Below, one piece after another: positions 1-6,616 of a stretch of 9,089 nt of DNA (its first letter is position 1; each line of letters opens with the position of its first letter). Made by a program: the position numbers and the translations under genes. The notes beneath the pieces are model-generated. The model was not told the DNA's origin, did no database searches, and saw only the letters and a list, made by a program, of their open reading frames with translations. Source of the stretch: Planctomycetota bacterium (GTDB lineage Bacteria; Planctomycetota; UBA11346); NCBI GenBank assembly GCA_947440715.1, contig CANETI010000081.1, positions 1-9,089 of the forward strand. The letters run 5' to 3'.

Positions 1-12
1 ACCAAAGCCTGA

Positions 13-41
13 TTCACCTTTATCCATTATTAAACCATTAT
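13..41 (+). promoter_or_regulatory. Weak candidate promoter for yicC
   Basis: The first 72 bases are AT-rich and lie directly before yicC. TTCACC (13-18) and CATTAT (36-41), 17 nt apart, give a poor sigma70-like pair, with about four of six matches in each box. The composition suits a promoter, but the match is no better than chance for AT-rich DNA. The true start could also lie left of the window. Confidence 0.2.
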
Positions 42-60
42 TTATTCAAGAGATTACTAA

Positions 61-66
61 AAAGGA
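61..66 (+). promoter_or_regulatory. Ribosome binding site of yicC
   Basis: AAAGGA lies 6 nt before the ATG at 73. It supports that ATG, the one giving the family's MRSMTGFG start, over the internal ATG three codons later. Confidence 0.7.
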
Positions 67-72
67 ATTTAC

Positions 73-927
73 ATGCGCTCGATGACGGGATTTGGGATAG
101 GCACTTCGACCCATGAGCAAATCGTTATTACCGTGCAAATTGCGGCAGTGAATCATCGCGGTTTGCAGGTACATGTGCGCAGTGATTTGCGTGATTTAGC
201 CATGGACGAATTAGTGAAGAATGAAGTGCGTAATGCACTTCAGCGTGGCAGTATTACCGTGCAGGTACAAGTGCGCCAACCAACGGGGGTTACCTTTGAT
301 CGTGATCGCGTGGTCGCTACCTGGCGGCAACTAGCTCAATTGGCGACCGAATTGAACGCGCAGATGCCGACCATCGATCGCGTCATGGCCATGGTGGGGA
401 ACGAGAGCTCCTCGCCACAAGTGAGTTATGAGCCAATTTTACGCGATGCGTTAGCCAGAGCGATTGCGGCAATTACTCAGGAACGAGATCGTGAAGGGCA
501 AGCCCTGACACGCGCTTGTTTGGAGCATGCCGCTGGAATTCGTCGAATATTACCAGCATTACGCAGCGCGGCGGATGTGCGTGCGGCTGCGTATCGGACG
601 GCGGTGCAAACCCGTGTGAGTGAATTATTAGCGGGGCAGCCGTTGACTCATGAACAATTAATTCGAGAAGTGGCGTTATATTCCGAGCGTATTGACGTTA
701 CGGAAGAATTAGTGCGTTTAGGTGCGCATATAGATGCATTAGATACGTTGATTGCCAGCAGTCAGGATGATCAGTTAGGACGCAAGTTAGATTTTTTGTT
801 ACAGGAAATTGGTCGAGAAATAAATACTACGGGCGCAAAAAGTAATGATACGGCGCTCACTAATATCGTATTAGAAGCGAAGGCGCTGATTGAACAGTTG
901 AAAGAACAATCTGCTAATGTGATTTAA
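73..927 (+). CDS. yicC: YicC family endoribonuclease
   Basis: A 284-residue protein of the YicC/YloC family, close to the usual length of about 290. The start MRSMTGFG is the family hallmark. The N-terminal YicC_N domain (about 1-155) carries the VNHR signature at 26-29. The C-terminal DUF1732 domain (about 195-284) shows SERIDVTEELVRL (204-216), GRKLDFLLQEIGREINT (236-252), KSND (256-259) and a final EAKALIEQLKEQ helix (268-279). Characterised homologues are manganese-dependent cytoplasmic endoribonucleases linked to stress and stationary-phase growth and to small-RNA turnover. That activity is known for the family and not shown here. Many genomes place the gene beside gmk (guanylate kinase) and rpoZ; neither follows here. 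The next gene starts 2 nt after the stop, so the two are very likely cotranscribed. The upstream ribosome binding site fixes the start. Confidence 0.95.
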   Translation: MRSMTGFGIGTSTHEQIVITVQIAAVNHRGLQVHVRSDLRDLAMDELVKNEVRNALQRGSITVQVQVRQPTGVTFDRDRVVATWRQLAQLATELNAQMPTIDRVMAMVGNESSSPQVSYEPILRDALARAIAAITQERDREGQALTRACLEHAAGIRRILPALRSAADVRAAAYRTAVQTRVSELLAGQPLTHEQLIREVALYSERIDVTEELVRLGAHIDALDTLIASSQDDQLGRKLDFLLQEIGREINTTGAKSNDTALTNIVLEAKALIEQLKEQSANVI

Positions 928-929
928 TT

Positions 930-1328
930 ATGGCGCGACAGGTCACCATTCATCGTATTCATGCTTGCCCACAGTGTGGATTTCGTTTTCGCGGGCGTGT
1001 TGAAACCTACCTGCATCCCAGTCCATTCGCACGACGTATACAAATGGGTATGATTTGGATCATGTTTCCGGCCTTGGCTGGCGTAGCGGCATTTATTGCG
1101 CTGACCAAAGATGACCAAGGTCATATGATCTCATTCGCGGGCGATAAAAATTTAATCATGCTGCTGATGTTCACGCCCACGTTGCTGATGTATGCGTGGT
1201 TTACTTTGCTGCCTAAACAATTGACTTATCGCTGTCCGCAATGTTCTTGGAATGTGACGTACTCGGCGAACCGTGCGCCGCCGCTGCCGCCTGGGGATAA
1301 GTCGACATCTGATGAGGAGTCATCATAA
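930..1328 (+). CDS. Small two-helix membrane protein with split zinc ribbon
   Basis: A 132-residue protein I cannot assign to a named family. Two identical CPQC motifs (Cys13/Cys16 and Cys102/Cys105) flank a hydrophobic hairpin with predicted membrane segments at about 41-58 and 74-94. With two helices both cysteine pairs fall on the same side of the membrane, probably the cytoplasm, since each lies in a basic, polar end. Together they could make one four-cysteine zinc site: a zinc ribbon split by a membrane hairpin. The tail (116-132) is Pro-rich, then Ser- and acid-rich. The gene begins 2 nt after the yicC stop and has no Shine-Dalgarno motif of its own, so translational coupling to yicC is likely. 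Its stop codon lies inside the terminator stem. Zinc binding and topology are inference; the motifs and hydrophobic blocks are read directly. Confidence 0.8.
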   Translation: MARQVTIHRIHACPQCGFRFRGRVETYLHPSPFARRIQMGMIWIMFPALAGVAAFIALTKDDQGHMISFAGDKNLIMLLMFTPTLLMYAWFTLLPKQLTYRCPQCSWNVTYSANRAPPLPPGDKSTSDEESS

Positions 1329-1365
1329 AAAACCCACGCCCTTCGGCGTGGGTTTTTTATGATGA
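1320..1365. terminator. Bidirectional intrinsic terminator, 21-bp perfect stem
   Basis: Positions 1320-1340 are the exact reverse complement of 1345-1365 around a CTTC loop. The GC-rich core is ACCCACGCC/GGCGTGGGT, flanked by A6 on the left and T6 on the right. It therefore has a hairpin plus U-tract on both strands. It can end the yicC/zinc-ribbon transcript and the convergent TPR gene that stops at 1382. The TAA of the zinc-ribbon gene (1326-1328) is within the left arm. Confidence 0.93.
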
Positions 1366-1381
1366 AAACAGCAACGATAAT

Positions 1382-2929
1382 TTAGTGGAAGCGACGTTGT
1401 TTAAGTGTGCCGTAATGCAGTTTATTACATTCGAGCATTTTGACGCCCAATGATTCGTTGGTGGGGTTCTTTTCCACTAATGCGGCATAAATAGCGCGGG
1501 CTTCATGTAATTCTTTATACGATTGTTCGTATAATTGGTCGCGAGCGGGTGTATTTCCGGCATCAAGTGCTTTATTGTATAAGTCGCGGCCTTTGGCGAA
1601 TAAGGCATCGGCTTTGCCTTCATCGCCCGTGGCGGCGCTGGCGATGAGCGCTTTGTCATCGTCTTCTTGCGTCGGCTGTTTTTCAATTTTGGCGATGGCT
1701 TCTTTATCCTCTAATTTTTTCGCGCGTGCTAATTGTGCCTCGCGTCGGGCCATTTCTTCGGTGCGGCGACGATCTTGTTCAAGTTTTGCTGCTTGCAGCA
1801 CTTCTCCGGTTTTGCCGTCGTAATAGAGGCGCGCTTGTTTGCCTTGTTCAGTATCGGAAAACTTACGCGCGATAATTCCCATGAAGGCATCTGCTTGCTT
1901 TTTATTTCCATTCTTCACATGGCTGACGATGTTGGCGTATAGACCAGCGGCTTTATCTTCACGGACGCGAGATACCAAATTAGGGTCTAAGACGACCGCT
2001 TGGTTTAACATCTCGGTTACGAATTCATCTATGCGATTACGGTAGGCAAATTTACCAGCGTCGTACCACGCTAGTGGTTCATTGGCTAAGTTGGAGTTTC
2101 GTAGGCGATTAAGACGCGTTTCGAATTCTGCGCGCTTTTCTTTGATGATGGCGGCGTAATCAGGCAGAGTGACTTCACCAATGATGTCTGCAGGCAAGCT
2201 GCTCGGGATGTAATCCTTTTTCCCTTTGATCAGAAAGGCGACCTTGCCGGTTTTACGTTGTGCGGCGATATAGTCTAAAGCGTTACGTTCAATGGGAGTC
2301 GGATTATCAATGCTGGCAATGGGCACGGCCATAGATGGCAAGCCGGCGCCAGTTTTCAACAGAACGAGACTTGGATGCGTGTCATAATAACGAATCAACT
2401 CGTCTTTATCGTCTTGTAATTCAGCGAATAATTTTTCAATGGCAGCCGCGCCATTAACAATGTCTTGGGCATGGACACTGATGGCCGGCGAGACGGACAT
2501 GGTGGCAACTTTACGTGCCTCCATGGATGCCTTGGCCCATTGCATGGTGCTGTAGGCTTCCTTGGCTTTTGCTAAAATTTCTTGGCCGCGAACATCATCG
2601 GTAAATGTTTTTGGTTTTTCAGGTGCGGGCTTATCGATTTGTGGCTTGTCGGTACTCTTCACGGCGACAGTTGGTTTAGCCTTGTTGCGATCGACTTCGT
2701 GATTTTTGTCGACTAAATCCGTTTTCACGTTTTGCGGAGCCGTGGGTTCAGGTCCTTTATCGGCTGGGGCTTTAGCCGTGCCGAACCACTGCCGGGGCAG
2801 ATCAGGAGCAAAGATATAGATGCCGCCTGCGCTGAGCGTCACGACGGCGACGAGCAGCCAGAGTCCGCCGCCTCCGCCAGAGCGGCGAACAGGACGAGTA
2901 GGCGGGCGATTTTTGGTAGCTTGGTTCAT
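1382..2929 (-). CDS. Membrane-anchored TPR/coiled-coil protein of unknown function
   Basis: A 515-residue protein with no enzyme motif that I recognise. Residues 1-17 are basic (Arg/Lys/Pro) and are followed by a five-glycine run (18-22) and one membrane helix (about 23-40), which suggests an N-in signal anchor. A Lys/Pro/Asp-rich linker (about 50-107) leads to a largely helical body. TPR-like pairs are visible at about 112-165 (AKAKEAYSTMQWAKASMEARK), 285-370 and 440-505 (AKGRDLYNKALDAG...). A charged coiled coil (about 379-420, QDRRRTEEMARREAQLARAKK) sits between them. The bulk should lie outside the cytoplasmic membrane. The architecture suggests a scaffold or assembly role, but nothing shows a partner. 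The ATG at 2929 has an AAGGA 9 nt upstream. The gene is 115 nt downstream of the permease gene on the same strand, so cotranscription is possible but not clear. It converges on the zinc-ribbon gene and shares its terminator. Confidence 0.85.
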   Translation of the reverse strand: MNQATKNRPPTRPVRRSGGGGGLWLLVAVVTLSAGGIYIFAPDLPRQWFGTAKAPADKGPEPTAPQNVKTDLVDKNHEVDRNKAKPTVAVKSTDKPQIDKPAPEKPKTFTDDVRGQEILAKAKEAYSTMQWAKASMEARKVATMSVSPAISVHAQDIVNGAAAIEKLFAELQDDKDELIRYYDTHPSLVLLKTGAGLPSMAVPIASIDNPTPIERNALDYIAAQRKTGKVAFLIKGKKDYIPSSLPADIIGEVTLPDYAAIIKEKRAEFETRLNRLRNSNLANEPLAWYDAGKFAYRNRIDEFVTEMLNQAVVLDPNLVSRVREDKAAGLYANIVSHVKNGNKKQADAFMGIIARKFSDTEQGKQARLYYDGKTGEVLQAAKLEQDRRRTEEMARREAQLARAKKLEDKEAIAKIEKQPTQEDDDKALIASAATGDEGKADALFAKGRDLYNKALDAGNTPARDQLYEQSYKELHEARAIYAALVEKNPTNESLGVKMLECNKLHYGTLKQRRFH

Positions 2930-3044
2930 TTGGGGCGATCCTTAGCACATGATCACAGATAAAACGGAGTGGGAGACAGAATAGTTCACTGAAATAATCA
3001 AACGTCTCTTAAGGACGATCATACTAACCTTGAATAATGGCGGC

Positions 3045-3833
3045 TCAACTCCCGCTGGAGTGGTATCGGCGAATGCCGGTGCGCCACAACCAGCTGGCTA
3101 AGAGCAAGCTGGCCAAGGCTATGATGGGTGTGAGCAGGGCGGGAAACGGGTCTCCGCCACGTACGAGGTAACCTGCTGGATAGAAAGCGACAAAGGAAAA
3201 CGGGATGAAACACGTGATAATCAGCTTGAGTGCAGGATGGTAGATACCGGCCGGCCATCGGCCAAGCTCCATGAGGTTATAAACTGGTGGCACCATGCCC
3301 ACGCGATCTTCAAACCAAAAACCAGTAGCGGCAAAGGCCATAAAAACTGCTACCACCACGGCAAAGGCTGAAATCATGAGGACGATTAACAATGCGAGAT
3401 GGAGGACGCTTATGTCAAAGTTCGGCAGATTAATGATCGCGGTGACCATGACGCCGATGCCCAGTAGCACGCCGGTTAAATCTTCTATCGCGATACGATC
3501 GAAACAAATTTGTAGAAAAGCTGGATAGGGACGCAGTAAGACGCGGTCAAGGTTGCCTTGGATAATGTACAGATTGCTCAGCTGATACAGGTTGCCGCAG
3601 AAGGCGTGAAATAAACTGATGGGCACCAAGCTGAATCCAAGAATGAAAAGGAGTTCATATTGCGTCCATCCATGCAGCATGGGAGTTTTGCTGACGTAGA
3701 CGTGGAGTAAAATTAAAGCGATGATGCCACGCATATTTTCATCTAATGCAGCCAGGAGCAAATCTCCACGGTAGGCGAGCCGTCGCTTGAGCACGGTGAG
3801 AAATAAAATCCAAGCAATACGGGCCGTACGCAT
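3045..3833 (-). CDS. ABC-2-type transporter permease (DUF990-like)
   Basis: A 262-residue integral membrane protein of the ABC2_membrane_6 (DUF990) permease type, the membrane half of an export ABC transporter. About six hydrophobic segments lie at 34-48, 60-78, 117-137, 142-168, 200-222 and 230-250. Family-like features are GNLDRVLLRP (93-102), the RWPAGIYHP stretch (192-200) and IPFSFVAFYPAGYL (210-223). I chose the ATG at 3833 because it gives the usual length (about 260) and the expected start, a basic segment leading into a hydrophobic one. An in-frame TTG at 3881 would add 16 residues of no family character. Neither start has a clear Shine-Dalgarno site. Members normally sit next to a second permease and an ATP-binding protein; neither is here, because the gene upstream is divergent and the one downstream is a TPR protein. 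Substrate unknown. Confidence 0.85.
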   Translation of the reverse strand: MRTARIAWILFLTVLKRRLAYRGDLLLAALDENMRGIIALILLHVYVSKTPMLHGWTQYELLFILGFSLVPISLFHAFCGNLYQLSNLYIIQGNLDRVLLRPYPAFLQICFDRIAIEDLTGVLLGIGVMVTAIINLPNFDISVLHLALLIVLMISAFAVVVAVFMAFAATGFWFEDRVGMVPPVYNLMELGRWPAGIYHPALKLIITCFIPFSFVAFYPAGYLVRGGDPFPALLTPIIALASLLLASWLWRTGIRRYHSSGS

Positions 3834-3951
3834 GGCCGCGACTATTTCGTCGCATGGGCCTAGGGAAAGTGTGGAAATCAACGGGTAAGGGTGAGCGTGC
3901 TGGTGGTGAGCAAGTGGTTACCTGACACTCGCATCTGGCGTCACGACTGGC
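3834..3951. promoter_or_regulatory. Divergent intergenic region, no clear promoter boxes
   Basis: This 118-nt gap separates the permease start (minus) from the VDDGSNVL protein start (plus), so it must hold both promoters unless one gene is read from elsewhere. I found no convincing -35/-10 pair and no Shine-Dalgarno motif before either start. Unusual for this window, both genes may use leaderless or Shine-Dalgarno-independent initiation. Confidence 0.4.
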
Positions 3952-4716
3952 ATGCTTCCGCGCATGCCACACCTCTTATTAATCCTTGTGTTGTTCTCCG
4001 ATCCGAGCGGTGAAGCGTCGGCCAAAATAATTGCCGAAGAACTTGGACGCATTGGCGGACAACAAGTGCAGGTAGAATTAGGGCCTGCGGCAGTGCAACA
4101 GCTCGAAAAGCTTGGCGTAAAACAGCATGATTTAGTGGTGTCACCGAATCTTGCCAATCATTTGACCGCAACGGAAAAACAGCTCATCATTATTCGTTTA
4201 GATACACGCTTAGTCGGCGGCGATCGCTTAATGGAGAGTAAAGTGTGGGCTGGAGGGCGCGCTGACAGCCATATATCAATCGCTGGAAATGGCGGCGATC
4301 CATTGGCTTCGGCGGTGAGTGGAATTATCCAAGTTATTGGTCCGCGTTTGCCAACCCAACCGGATATTGCTCCTAGTTTGGTTGATGCTGAATTAACCAC
4401 GTTGGCTGAAGGTAAAGAATGGACGGCTTTGATCGCGCGCTTGGCAGATATTCCAGAGAAAGATCCGCGTCAGCTTTATTATCTCGTAATGGGACATGCA
4501 CGTTTAGGACATTTCGAAGAAGCTCGTGCGCAATATGCTACGATGCAGGCCAAACACCCTGGGCATTTTTTAACTCGCGCGGCAGAAGTTTTAGTGCCAG
4601 AGAGCGCTCGCGCCAATGCAACGCGCGCCAATGATAAGCCGCTTGTCGATGATGGCAGTAACGTATTGCGCGATGCACCGCCGGTCGTGGACGATGGTAG
4701 CAACGTCTTGAAGTGA
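3952..4716 (+). CDS. Hypothetical protein with TPR-like segment and duplicated VDDGSNVL tail
   Basis: A 254-residue protein that I do not recognise. The N-terminus has a hydrophobic run (LLLILVLFS, 8-16). It could be a short signal sequence, but it could equally be the first strand of a Rossmann-like fold, because a helix (EASAKIIAEELGRIGG, 21-36) and a strand (QQVQVELG, 37-44) follow in alpha/beta order. Residues 60-130 alternate strands and helices (DLVVSPNLA, KQLIIIRLD, a Gly-rich AGNGGDPLAS, GIIQVIGP). Residues about 150-214 form a TPR-like helical pair (YYLVMGHARLGHFEEARAQY). The C-terminus carries LVDDGSNVL (231-239) and VVDDGSNVL (245-253), a 14-residue period, at the very end. Starts at ATG 3952 or 3964 are possible; neither has a ribosome binding site. 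The gene diverges from the permease and converges on the ABC1 kinase with a 27-nt gap. Function unknown. Confidence 0.8.
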   Translation: MLPRMPHLLLILVLFSDPSGEASAKIIAEELGRIGGQQVQVELGPAAVQQLEKLGVKQHDLVVSPNLANHLTATEKQLIIIRLDTRLVGGDRLMESKVWAGGRADSHISIAGNGGDPLASAVSGIIQVIGPRLPTQPDIAPSLVDAELTTLAEGKEWTALIARLADIPEKDPRQLYYLVMGHARLGHFEEARAQYATMQAKHPGHFLTRAAEVLVPESARANATRANDKPLVDDGSNVLRDAPPVVDDGSNVLK

Positions 4717-4720
4717 GGTT

Positions 4721-4747
4721 AAAAAAAAGACCAACTAACGCGGTTAG
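4721..4747 (-). terminator. Possible weak terminator of the ABC1 kinase gene
   Basis: Read on the minus strand, a short hairpin (CTAAC 4735-4739 with GTTAG 4743-4747, 3-nt loop) overlaps the kinase stop codon. It is followed, after a few bases, by a run of eight T (complement of A8 at 4721-4728). The stem is only 5 bp with two G-C pairs, so termination strength is doubtful. The gap between the two convergent genes is only 27 nt. Confidence 0.35.
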
Positions 4748-6255
4748 CGTAGTTTTAATATCCCGAAAATAATCCCAACAGCAGTAGCGATAATAGCGAT
4801 GTCACGCTCTGTGCTGGGCGTAAGTTGAAGTGCTGCAATTAACAAGAGTGCAGATAATATGGGCAATAGTGGAAATGTAGGTTCTTTTTTTGCCAGTAAC
4901 GCATTAACGTGGTCGGGTAGTCGGCGATAAGCTTTCCACATGGATTGTAAGTCTTCAATAAAATTTTTAATTTGACCATGAATCGTCGTCAAGCGTGATA
5001 ACCGAGGACGAATGAGATCGAGCATGTTGATCCCAGGTACTAATTCCATGCAGACACCCTCCAACAAACTGGTGGCGCGCGATAATAACACGGTGTGCTG
5101 AGGGAAAATAATGCCATCCATACGGCGCAGAAATTCGGCAATTTTACTGCCTAATTCGACTTGGCGGCGTGAACCCTTAAAGGTTTGTGGATCAAGGTGC
5201 GCAAGACTATCATAAACTTCGCGTGCTAACCGTTTTAATTGTACGCGGTCTGCAGTGGGCAGAGTCCATCCTAATTCGACCAAAACATCGACCATGCCGT
5301 CGGTATCATGTTCGCGCACGCGGTCTAAAAAACGTCGATATAATTCAGATTCTCGTCGCTCTAAGGTGGCGGTCATGCCAAAATCAATTAACCATAATTT
5401 ACCATGATCGTAGATCAGGTTACCACCATGCGGATCGGCATGAAAAAATCCGACATCAAGCAACATGTATAAAAATCCATCAATAAGGACATTAGCTAAG
5501 CGTCGTCGCTCCGTTGCGGTTAGCGTATGCATGGGCAGTTGTCCAAGGGTAATTCCCTGGGCAAATTCCATGACTAATACTTTTTCTCGCGTGTGCGCCC
5601 AGATGACTTGCGGCACTGAAATGCCGCGTTCAGCCAGTCCTGCGCGCAGGCGATCTGCGGCAGTACCTTCGTGCAGGTAATCTTGCTCTTCGCGACTCGT
5701 GCGCGCAATCTGCTCGTAAATTTGTGTGAGCGGCCATCCACGCAAGGTGATGCTAACGAGACGCAGGACGATGCGTACTAACCACAGATCCGCCGCGACC
5801 GAGTTCGCTAATTCAGGATATTGCACTTTGATCGCGACCAACCGTCCATCAGCGAGCCAAGCACGATGTACCTGTCCAAAACTAGCGGCGGCGAGCGCGG
5901 TTTCTTCAATGCGCGCTAGGTGATTGGTAATGCGGCCTTCATAGACATCGTTCAGGACGGGTTCGATGAGGCGAAAAGGCCGCGCTGGTGCTTGGTCGCG
6001 TAATGGTGCGCAGGCATCGACATAACTGAGGGGAAATATATCCGGACGGCTTGCAATGAATTGTCCAATTTTTATTAATAAGGCACCATGACGAATGGCA
6101 TGCGCAACAAACAAACGTGCGCCGTGACGATCAAGCCATCGGCGCCATGGGCGTGTTGGTGCGCGCCAGACCGATGCGATTGTGGCACAAAAAAAATATT
6201 GTGGTGTCAACCAAGCGATGAGGCCAAGTCCAAACAGGACGCGAGAAAGCAACAC
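4744..6255 (-). CDS. ABC1/UbiB (AarF) family atypical kinase
   Basis: A 503-residue ABC1/ADCK/UbiB protein, a membrane-associated atypical kinase-fold ATPase. Family members in other bacteria and mitochondria (UbiB, COQ8) support isoprenoid-quinone synthesis. The signatures are in order: the KxGQ motif Lys62-Ile-Gly-Gln65; the alanine-rich loop that replaces the kinase P-loop, AAASFGQVHRA (122-132); the VAIK lysine Lys143; the EEQDYLHE helix (189-196); the catalytic loop HADPHGGNL (272-280); and DFG (291-293). The C-terminus has two hydrophobic segments (about 461-478 and 484-500), as in UbiB-type members. All key residues are present, so it should bind nucleotide. The start is GTG at 6255: an in-frame TGA lies four codons upstream, and GAGG sits 7 nt before the GTG. 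No quinone gene is nearby, so the quinone role is family inference. A terminator for the upstream gene lies about 50 nt before the start, so a promoter is expected between them. Confidence 0.95.
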   Translation of the reverse strand: MLLSRVLFGLGLIAWLTPQYFFCATIASVWRAPTRPWRRWLDRHGARLFVAHAIRHGALLIKIGQFIASRPDIFPLSYVDACAPLRDQAPARPFRLIEPVLNDVYEGRITNHLARIEETALAAASFGQVHRAWLADGRLVAIKVQYPELANSVAADLWLVRIVLRLVSITLRGWPLTQIYEQIARTSREEQDYLHEGTAADRLRAGLAERGISVPQVIWAHTREKVLVMEFAQGITLGQLPMHTLTATERRRLANVLIDGFLYMLLDVGFFHADPHGGNLIYDHGKLWLIDFGMTATLERRESELYRRFLDRVREHDTDGMVDVLVELGWTLPTADRVQLKRLAREVYDSLAHLDPQTFKGSRRQVELGSKIAEFLRRMDGIIFPQHTVLLSRATSLLEGVCMELVPGINMLDLIRPRLSRLTTIHGQIKNFIEDLQSMWKAYRRLPDHVNALLAKKEPTFPLLPILSALLLIAALQLTPSTERDIAIIATAVGIIFGILKLR

Positions 6256-6262
6256 GATGCAG

Positions 6263-6266
6263 CCTC
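6263..6266 (-). promoter_or_regulatory. Ribosome binding site that fixes the GTG start of the ABC1 kinase
   Basis: On the minus strand GAGG lies 7 nt upstream of the GTG at 6255. The frame is closed by a TGA just before it, so GTG 6255, or the TTG right after it, are the only credible starts. Confidence 0.65.
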
Positions 6267-6303
6267 ATTTCAAAGCGATGGTCATCCGATTGCGACAGGC
6301 ATC

Positions 6304-6360
6304 AAAAAGACGAACGAACCGACACGATTGCTGGCGTCAGCTGGCGTCGGCTCGTTCGCC
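6304..6360 (-). terminator. Intrinsic terminator of the 74-residue protein gene
   Basis: On the minus strand a 15-bp stem (6346-6360 with 6309-6323) closes a 22-nt loop and runs directly into five T (complement of A5 at 6304-6308). Thirteen pairs are Watson-Crick and two are G-U. The same two positions would be A-C mismatches in plus-strand RNA, so the structure suits minus-strand transcripts. It begins 23 nt after the stop of the small gene at 6384 and ends about 50 nt before the kinase GTG. Much of the loop is a 9-nt direct repeat of GCTGGCGTC (6330-6338, 6340-6348, the second copy running into the stem arm). Confidence 0.85.
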
Positions 6361-6383
6361 AAAATATGTCACGCGGGATGTGG

Positions 6384-6608
6384 TTACGGTGCTTGAACCT
6401 GATGATTGCTTGGCGGCGGTGTTGGTGCCGCTGGCGGGACATCTTTAGGTAGGTGTTTATCAAGCGCATCCAAGCCCGCCTGCAGCACACTGCGTGCGGC
6501 CTGGCGTAAATGGCTGGCAGCGTCTTTACCCAGCACGCGGTCTTCTAAGGCTTGAGCAGCCTGACGAAGGTGGGTGCGTGCGTCTTTGAGCTTATCACAG
6601 GTATCCAT
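6384..6608 (-). CDS. Small 74-residue helical-repeat protein, unknown function
   Basis: A 74-residue protein from ATG 6608. AGGAG lies 8 nt upstream, and an upstream in-frame TTG (6629) is rejected because that site would then fall inside the gene. Two related amphipathic helices repeat with a 20-residue period: THLRQAAQALEDRV (12-25) and SHLRQAARSVLQAG (32-45). A second-half helix (LDALDKHL, 46-53) and a Pro/Ala-rich tail (58-74, APTPPPS) follow. There is one cysteine (Cys4), no signal peptide and no membrane segment. It is probably a small cytoplasmic helical protein that self-associates or binds a partner. The strong ribosome binding site, own terminator and diverged DNA of the two repeats support a real gene. 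It lies between rpsD and the ABC1 kinase on the same strand, but terminators on both sides suggest its own transcript. I recognise no named family. Confidence 0.75.
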   Translation of the reverse strand: MDTCDKLKDARTHLRQAAQALEDRVLGKDAASHLRQAARSVLQAGLDALDKHLPKDVPPAAPTPPPSNHQVQAP

Positions 6609-6616
6609 GGCGGGTG

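Noticed and set aside
1575..1823. Plus-strand frame inside the TPR gene
   Set aside because: It is an antisense shadow: Ser/Ala/Arg-rich low-complexity peptide with no ribosome binding site, opposite a well-supported gene.
3834..3881. N-terminal extension of the permease from a TTG at 3881
   Set aside because: The extra 16 residues do not look like the family start, no ribosome binding site precedes the TTG, and the ATG at 3833 gives the usual length.
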